DNA from: Cervus elaphus
Lineage: Eukaryota > Chordata > Mammalia > Artiodactyla > Cervidae
Direction of reading: 5' to 3'
Assembly: GCF_910594005.1 (NCBI RefSeq)
Contig: NC_057823.1
Location: 96,768,015-96,832,014 of the forward strand
Length of the DNA: 64,000 bases
Position 1 is the first letter of the stretch. Each line of letters starts with the position of its first letter. This document shows positions 57,243-64,000 of this stretch, in pieces. The position numbers and the translations under genes are program-made. A model generated the notes under the pieces. It made no database searches. It was not told where the DNA came from and saw only the letters and a list, made by a program, of their open reading frames with translations.

Positions 57243-57254
57243 ATATCTATCTGT

Positions 57255-58675
57255 TGGGCCCAAGTAATTTAATTTCAGCATTGTTTTTAAAACATGCATT
57301 TTATCCTCAGAGACAAAACTATGGTAGTCATTCAACAAGAAAATAAAAATTATTATTATTTTCACATTACAAACATTTTAAAATCTCTCACACACACAAA
57401 AATATGTGTCTCCATTCTTTAGTTTATACTTGTACACACATTCATTCATACGCATGTACAAGCATATGCACACACATGTACACGCATCTCTAGAAATATG
57501 CTGTATTGGACTTTGCCTTCTTTTTTACTTCAGTGAATTTACCACTGTTGACTAAAAGAGATGCATAACTTGAGAGCTGTGAATTAAGTTTTATTTGGGA
57601 CAAAAGGAGGACTGCAGACTGGGAGAAAATAAAGAGATAAATAACATTTGTATAATCTAAAGTGAGCAGGTATTCTATATGATGCTGCTATAGATTTTAA
57701 AATATTCAATAATGACAAGGTTACTTATGCCTTCTTTTTTAATCATTATTATTTAAAATAGTAATTATAGCATTTTTTATTCTGACAATTTAATTTTTAA
57801 TTGCAGTTTTACTTTATGAACTAAAAGGCGCCAGAGGTACGGGGAGACAATGGGGAAGTTCAAAAGTTACTCTAATCTATTCTATTTGTACTTTTGTTAA
57901 TAGTAAAGCCAAAAGCTTTGTTTCCCAGTAATGATTTAAGTCAGTGTTTCCCATTTCCATTTGCTATTTTTTGACTTATTGACCCAAGAAAAGATTATTT
58001 TCACCACAGAGAATTATCTACATCTCTTCCAAAAAGAAATGTTGGATTGGCAGTTGTCTAGGGAAATATGTGTTTTTCTGATTTTCTTTTTTCCTTCATA
58101 TAGCTCGGTAGGCTGTTTCAGTTCTCATGTGTAAATTAAAATGAGTTGCATATTTGAGAGTGAGCTGACAAGGAAACTCATTTTTTTTCATTTAATTTAT
58201 TTTATTTTGAAATGCCTTCCAGATAAGAGAAGATTAAATAGTACAAGGACTAGATGAGTAATCTTTATATCTGAGCTGTATGCCTCTAATTCAGTCACAG
58301 AGATGATTAAAATTATTACTATTGTTATTATTGCTCCTGATAGATTACTGAGTTAAGTTTGAAAACAAAGAATCCCAAAGAACTTTCTACTGGAGCTATA
58401 TCTCAGTATTGGGCTAATTGACAGTTGCCATTTTCAAACCCATTGTCTTTACCTCTTTGCTATGCTAATGCAGGAAGTGTTTTCTCTGACTCCCCCAATA
58501 TTCGATGCCATGAAATTTATCATCGCAATTTGAATTACCTCATCCACCAAAATACAGCTGACTTTTCCACTTATTTTCTCATTTAACAAGACACATATTT
58601 AGGACTTCAGTGACCCAGCCAAGTCCTCATTTCCATTTCTGTCGCCCCACTCATCTCGATTTTGCTAACATCATC
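57255..58675. other. Unique DNA with CA-rich patches
   Basis: CACACACA and ACACACATGTACACGC patches at 57,390-57,485 are low-complexity. Nothing else recognised. Confidence 0.35.
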
Positions 58676-58713
58676 TGGATCAAGTATTGTTTTTTTTTGG
58701 ATCAAGTATTGTT
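58676..58713. repeat. Poly(T)-only insertion between 16-bp direct repeats
   Basis: TGGATCAAGTATTGTT at 58,676-58,691, six further T, then the same 16 bases at 58,698-58,713, followed by AAAAG. The form is that of a target-site duplication around nothing but a tail. The second copy overlaps the outer end of the retroviral LTR. Confidence 0.75.
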
Positions 58714-59316
58714 AAAAGACAATTCTACCGAGTGAATGTGGAGATCTAAATCATTCATGAATCAGGCAGCACCTCCTCTAGCAAATAGAAATGAGCACCA
58801 AAGAGCTACAAAAAAAGACAAGGTTTTTAAAGGCAGAGAGAGGTTGGAACAAGAAGATCATAAACAAAATGATTGTTTCAGGCAGGCAGGGTCAACTTTG
58901 TGCTTCCCCAGTAGCTCAGCAGTAAAGAATCTGCCTGCAATGCAGGAGACACAGGAGATGTGGGTTCGATTCCTGGGTCGGGAAGATCCCCTGGAGGAGG
59001 GCATGGCAGCCCACTCCAGTATTCCTGCCTGGAGAATCCCAAAGACAAAGAAGCCTGGCGGGTTACAGCCCATAGAGTCACAGGAAGTTGGACATGACTG
59101 AAGTGATAGAGCATGCATGCACATTCTTTGCAGGGGACAAAAGTGTCTGTTAGGTAGATGGCCTCATTAGTCCTGACCCGGAAATTTCAGACTGACCAGT
59201 TGACATTATACTCCTGGGAAAGAATGAAACTGCAGTTAGGTTTGGGAATAAGTCTTGGCGTGGTGATGGGCTCAGGACAAGTAACCCCACTTTGTGCCTC
59301 TTGTTTCTTTTCAACA
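58710..59316 (-). mobile_element. 3' LTR of a class I endogenous retrovirus, antisense
   Basis: On the minus strand it begins TGTTGAAAAG (59,316) and ends CTTTTAACA (58,710), imperfect inverted termini of the TG...CA type. A TATA-like TTTAAAA lies at plus 58,821-58,832. A polypurine tract lies directly upstream of the start. Removing the nested Bov-tA leaves about 385 bp, a normal size for such LTRs. The polyadenylation signal is eroded. Confidence 0.75.
58901..59124 (+). mobile_element. Bov-tA SINE inside the LTR
   Basis: GTGCTTCCCCAGTAGCTCAG to GATAGAGCATGCATGCAC. Full length, with a short repeat (AGGAGACACAGGAGATGTGG) in the head. It is younger than the LTR it interrupts. Confidence 0.92.
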
Positions 59317-59331
59317 GTTCCCCCCACTTTT
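59317..59331 (-). promoter_or_regulatory. Retroviral polypurine tract
   Basis: Minus strand AAAAGTGGGGGGAAC, immediately before the LTR start. In retroviruses this tract primes plus-strand DNA synthesis, and its position fixes the LTR boundary. Confidence 0.7.
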
Positions 59332-59484
59332 GATCATAACCATCAGCTCAACTGAGAGATATGATCAACAATTAAAGGCTTACTGCCACCCTCAGCTGCA
59401 GCTCTGTAGTTCTCATAGCTTTTGGTGATCTTTTGCGTAGTATTCTCAGGTCATGACATTTTTTGCTTTATCTCTGTAATATTC

Positions 59485-60655
59485 ACAGGTTATGACTTCA
59501 GGTTTAGAATTATTAACTCAGTAGTTCTCTGTTCCATTTTTGATGTGCTGGTCTTAGGGAGATCATTTTCAGAAGGAAACATGAGTTTAAAACTCTCAGG
59601 CGAATATAGTGCACCAGGGAGATTACGATGGTTATTATCAGCAGGATAGTTCCCAATGTTTGGAGTGCTCTTCAAAGCCACAGTCCCGAATACACAAACC
59701 AATCACAATGTATACCGAAGAAAGATCCCAGTGAAGGAGTCACCCTTTTAAGCCAAGCGGCTTGCTCAGTGATCTTATGTAACTGAGTTTCAGCTTTCCC
59801 AAAAGTGTTAATACAGGTGTATCAAGTGGTATTGGTTACAACACAGACACCTCCCTGCTCAGATAATAGATAATCAAAGACAACAATGGCCAGACCACCT
59901 AGAAATTTTATTGTTGGGGTGGGGAGGTATTGTCTTAGCACTTTCATCAATATCTTCAAGAGTTAAGGGGAGGTTTCTGATCATATTCTCATTTACATTT
60001 ACTCCTAACCAGTGAAGTACAGCCTTACCAAAACAAGCAAATCCTGAGTCATGAATACCTTTCCAGCTCAATGATGTAAATATAAGGGAGTCAACCAAGG
60101 AGGTGTCTTTGTTCACTTTTAGGAAAATCAGAGGCACAGTTAGATACTTGAGATATTTCCAGGCTATACACTGGCTATCTGGATATTAATAAGGAGAATA
60201 ATTACCACAGCCAAAGATGAATACTTTGGGTACCCAAACCATTTCCACTATAGTGACACTGTTAATTAATTCATTTGCAGAGATTGTTACATTTGCCTAT
60301 TCAAGCCAGGGGTCAGTGAGGTTTTCTCCTAGCCTGAAATAAAAAGTTGTTCTAAATTCCAGAGATTAATCCCAGTAGCAATGCCCTCAGAAATATGATA
60401 TCATTTCAGGCCATTGAGAAAGGGCTTCATGTTTGAAGTCTTGATCTGGTGTCTTGGGAGGAAGCAGTTTACCTTGATGTTAGCTACTTCTCTTCTTGGT
60501 TGATTTGATTTGAAGGACTCCAACATTTGTACAGGACCACTTGTCAGATGAAGCCTTCTTTAGCTATGAGATATTTATCCAAGGTTCAAATCCCTTAAAT
60601 TTGGCTGCCATCTAGAGAGAGAGGATGCCTGGTATGATTTCATCCAGTAGGATTC
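59485..60655 (-). pseudogene. Class I ERV envelope remnant (broken)
   Basis: On the minus strand a retroviral env end is recognisable. An open block at 60,137-59,874 covers the region between the surface and transmembrane subunits. It is followed by text matching the heptad/disulfide-loop region of a gammaretrovirus-like transmembrane subunit, then a degraded membrane-anchor region near 59,690. In the disulfide-loop motif one of the expected cysteines is replaced by a stop codon (near plus 59,827), and several frameshifts separate the blocks. It therefore cannot encode a functional envelope. The closest relation I can suggest is class I (ERV1). Confidence 0.65.
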
Positions 60656-60663
60656 AAGAGGAG

Positions 60664-60870
60664 TGTTAGTCACTCAGTAGCGTCTGATTCTTTGTGACCC
60701 CATGGACTGTAGCTCACCAGGCTCCTCTGTCCATGAGATTCTCTAGGCAAGAATACCGGAATGGGGTGTCATCTCCTCCCTCAGGGGATTATCCTGACCC
60801 AGGAATATAACCCGTGTGTCCTTCATTGGCCGGAGGATTATTTACCCCTGAGCCAACTGGGAAGCCTGCA
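60664..60870 (-). mobile_element. Bov-tA SINE, antisense, in the ERV
   Basis: GTTAGTCACTCAGTAGCGTC to CTGAGCCAACTGGGAAGCC. A T run follows at 60,891. No clear target duplication. Confidence 0.92.
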
Positions 60871-61767
60871 CAAAGGTAAAAACAGCACTTTTTTTTTTTT
60901 TTTGTCTACAGTTACCCCACTTTTTCCCAAACATAATCTTAGTATTTTGACCTAAACTTGGTCTGGTTATTTTTATAACTGCTGCAAGAATAGCGATTGA
61001 CCATATGAGCTCTTTTTTAAACTACTGCTTTGTTAGAACCTTGTAAACAAAGATTCGCATCAATTTTTCCAAGTCCTGTTACAAGGAGAACAGATTACTA
61101 CGAAGCCTATGAAAATCATTAACAGTATATGTATTGCCATGAAAAGACTATTCAAGTTTTCTAAAGGAGGAAGGATCAGTTTGGACTAAAATACAAATGG
61201 CTTATCCTTATCTATAAAGTTATATTTTATCAAATTGCTATAATTCACAGATAGCTTAAGAGAAAAAATTTCCTTAAATCTGGAAAAACAAAACATTAAG
61301 TAACCATCAGTGTTTAAAACAAAAAGTAATAGGAATTATAATCATCCTCCTCATTTCATTCAGTCTCCTGTTAATTAATTCTTCCCACTCTCAAGCCCAA
61401 TTTTCCATTAGTTCTGGAAAGCCTTACTCAGTTCAGTTTTATGAGCTTAAATTTATAAAAAACCTGTACTTATTGAAATTCTCTTCTTTAATCTCCTTGA
61501 AGATGAGGTGCTTTTGTAGAAACATTTTTGCGAAGCATCAGAATAATTAATAATGCAAGTGACAAAAAACTTGAAAATGCCCATTGTTAAAGGTCTAAAA
61601 GACTTTATTATAATAGAATTGACAAGAAAACTATTTTATTTCTCTGAAACACAAAATTTTAAGATAGTAACTGGAAGTATGACTGATACCATTATACCAG
61701 GACATATTAGACTTTTAGAAATTAACACAATTTCTGGAACAGATATAACATACCCCTACACAGTTAT

Positions 61768-61895
61768 CCCCTGGAGAAGGAAATGGCAACCCACCCCAGT
61801 ATTCTTGCCTGGAGAATCCCATAGAGGGAGGAGCCTGGTAGGCTACAGTCCACGGGGTCGCAAAGAGTTGGACATGACTGAGCAACTTCACTTTC
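61768..61895 (+). mobile_element. Headless Bov-A unit with perfect target duplication
   Basis: Starts CCCCTGGAGAAGGAAATGGC and ends CAACTTCACTTTC, 128 bp, with no tRNA head. Flanked by ACACAGTTAT at 61,758-61,767 and 61,896-61,905. The start matches that of the copy at 23,499. Confidence 0.95.
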
Positions 61896-63435
61896 ACACA
61901 GTTATAGCATTAACAATGCTTAATGTTACTTCTTGACAATGGTCCCATGTAATTTAACAAATTAAATTAGCCTAATTAGTTTAACATATCTTTTCTTAAT
62001 AAGGAGAGAGGAACAGGTATTTTGAGATACTCCACTGACCCTCTGGAAATTCCCAAAATCAGTCTGAGGTCAAAAAGTCTTAGTTTAGAAATCTATTTTA
62101 GGGAAGTTTTTCAAAAATAACAAAAAGATTTTTAAAACACTAGGTCAAATAAAATCATAGTTCATTGTGAAACAATACTTAGTTATCTATTTAACCAAAG
62201 TAATACTTCACAGGCAAATAGAGAAGGTTACACAGTTTTGAGAAAAACTTAGCTCTTTTAGTATCAAAAGGACTGTATTTGCCTAAGTAATCAAAGACAA
62301 CATGGAACATAGGTGATTGTTTTGACAATATACAAGATTTTTGTTTTCTAGACAGATTAAGAGGTAAAGAAAACCTTTTACAATAACTTATTAAGAGTAG
62401 ACCAACAATTAGGTAAAACCTTGTCTTTTTAACCAAGAGAAAGCCAAATTCTGATTTTATACCAGCTTACTTTGCTATTGAAACTCAGTCACCTAATTAA
62501 CAAACTAAAATCTACATTTAATATATTTTTAAAAACATACTTTTTAACTGTAAATTTCTCAGTGTGGTACAAGATGTTTACTAACAAATATAAAAAAATC
62601 TTCACAATTTCTCTGAAATAAGACAAAAATAGGCAAGTCTATGTTCATTAATTAATATTTCAGTATTTTATCTTATTTGGAAATGACCTAGATATTTAAT
62701 GACTATGCATCATTTAATTTAGCTTATCAAAACTTTAAGATGTCAGGTTACCAAAAAGATTTGGGGAAACTATTGAAAAAATTCACCTATAAATTTTTTA
62801 TCCTATTTGCATCTACTTAATATGTTTTTTCTTAACAATTATGTTTAGATTACCCATGAAAACTTTATGAGACAGTAGACAGAGTCAGCAACCATCTCAA
62901 GTTATTTTTTTTTTGCTGACAAATTTTTAAAGAAATAACATGGACTAATTTGATCTGAGCCTAGGTAGAATAAAAGTATTTTATTTAATGCTGATAACTA
63001 AAGACATGCCTCTTTTAATTAAACCAATAACTTGAACTAGTTTCATTTACTAAAGATTATGTGAACCCCCCAAAAATTGGGGTTAGTTTTTTATTATTTA
63101 TGAGAGTTAATTTATACATATGCTTAATTTTCTTCAAACCAATTAAATATGGGAATACCAGATAAAGGTAGAAAATACCACACATCTACAATACACACAC
63201 ACACACAAACATACAGACCAATGCAAACAGCGACCTTATAGTTTTATTTTAAAATATTAGCCATGAGTCAAGCATGATTATGCATGACCCGTTGACATAA
63301 GTTAAGTTTACCTGTTCCAAATGACTAAAGCCTTTTCTATTAGTTGTGGACAAGACACTTAAGATTATCTGTCATGGACAATTACGAACTTTGTGGAAGC
63401 TGAGCAGCGGTTTGAATTTTTTTTTAAAGCCCTTT

Positions 63436-63458
63436 TTTCTTTCTTTCTTTCTTTCTCT
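63436..63458. repeat. (TTTC)n simple repeat
   Basis: About five TTTC units. Confidence 0.85.
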
Positions 63459-64000
63459 GGTTCCTCTTCTGTCTAACGAATTGAGGATGGTGTAGACAAG
63501 ATTTCCTGGAGAATGCTGGGTAAACATTACATCTGACTGACGCAGGGAAAGTATTTAAGTCCCACCAAGAAGGACTTCAGATTTCTAAGACCATGATTTT
63601 AAAAGCTTTTTGAAATAAATAGGGGAGGCTTGAGGACTGGTAAAAAGACACAGGTTGACCTTGAACTGCATCTTAATCTGATATTTCTGATTTTGCAAAC
63701 ATTTCTAAGATAACGACAGTTGCTTTTAATTCCTCAGAGAAATGGGTTGCAACTTAAATTGTATCATAAGTTGATCCACCCATAAATCCTTTTACAAGGA
63801 CTTTAGAAGTTTTCTCTTTCCCTCTGAATACATTTAACTTAGGGGAGGAGCCCAAGAGAAGTTTCTATCAGGCTCTGAATATTTCCAATTTAGCCAAATT
63901 TCTGATTATACAGTTATCACATCCTGTCAAGTATCTTGTCAATTTTCAGATGGGACAAACAATAAGTATTTCTGGCAGCATTTAACCACCCCTTGGACTC

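Larger units (their letters stand above)
60871..64000 (-). other. Possible ERV internal region, not resolved
   Basis: If the provirus extends rightward, this would be upstream internal sequence, with the 5' LTR beyond the window. I saw no convincing pol or gag motif. The AT-rich, frame-poor text could be the noncoding interior of a MER4-type nonautonomous ERV, or unrelated DNA. The 81-codon frame at 62,191-62,436 has no domain. Small CA and TTTC repeats occur near 63,195 and 63,436. Confidence 0.3.

Overview
The window is intergenic or deep-intronic DNA from a ruminant, almost certainly a bovid (cattle, sheep, goat or antelope type). The evidence is its repeats: BovB (RTE) LINEs, tRNA-Glu-headed Bov-tA SINEs, headless Bov-A units, CHR-2 SINEs and a young bovine-type L1. 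These lie on an older mammalian background of L1M, L2, MIR, MLT1 and a class I endogenous retrovirus. The DNA is AT-rich and I found no intact host protein-coding gene, no functional RNA gene and no CRISPR array. The longest open frames are reverse-transcriptase remnants.

Layout. 1-12.7 kb: unique AT-rich DNA with one Bov-tA, an L1 ORF2 fragment, old antisense L1M pieces, a 5'-truncated young L1 (6.9-7.95 kb) and a Bov-tA joined directly to an antisense BovB (11.8-12.7 kb). 12.7-27.4 kb: MIR, an L1 5'UTR/ORF1 segment (15.8-17.9 kb) carrying an 88-bp BovB insertion, six Bov-tA copies, and a nest of L1M, CHR-2 and dimeric Bov-tA at 22.6-24.1 kb. 27.9-40.6 kb is the most informative part. It holds a tRNA-Val/BovB chimeric retrocopy, four BovB copies on both strands, one of them a near full-length copy with a twin-priming-type 5' inversion, and an inverted BovB pair sharing 546 identical bases inside otherwise diverged arms. 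40.6-58.7 kb: mostly unique DNA with CHR-2, MIR, L2, MLT1, L1M and Bov-tA fragments. 58.7-64 kb: the 3' end of an antisense class I endogenous retrovirus (LTR, polypurine tract, broken env), with three younger SINEs inside.

The window works as a record of retroposition. BovB supplies the enzymes (AP-type endonuclease and reverse transcriptase, all copies here broken). Bov-tA and Bov-A share BovB 3' sequence and are mobilised in trans. Target-site duplications mark many individual insertions. Best candidates for something undescribed: (1) the tRNA-Val::BovB element at 27,914-28,107, flanked by a perfect 12-bp duplication; (2) the sharply bounded 546-bp identity tract between inverted BovB copies; (3) a poly(T)-only insertion between 16-bp direct repeats at 58,676-58,713. 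Family names were assigned by eye from memory of consensus sequences, without a database search, and boundaries are good to a few bases only where a target-site duplication is described.
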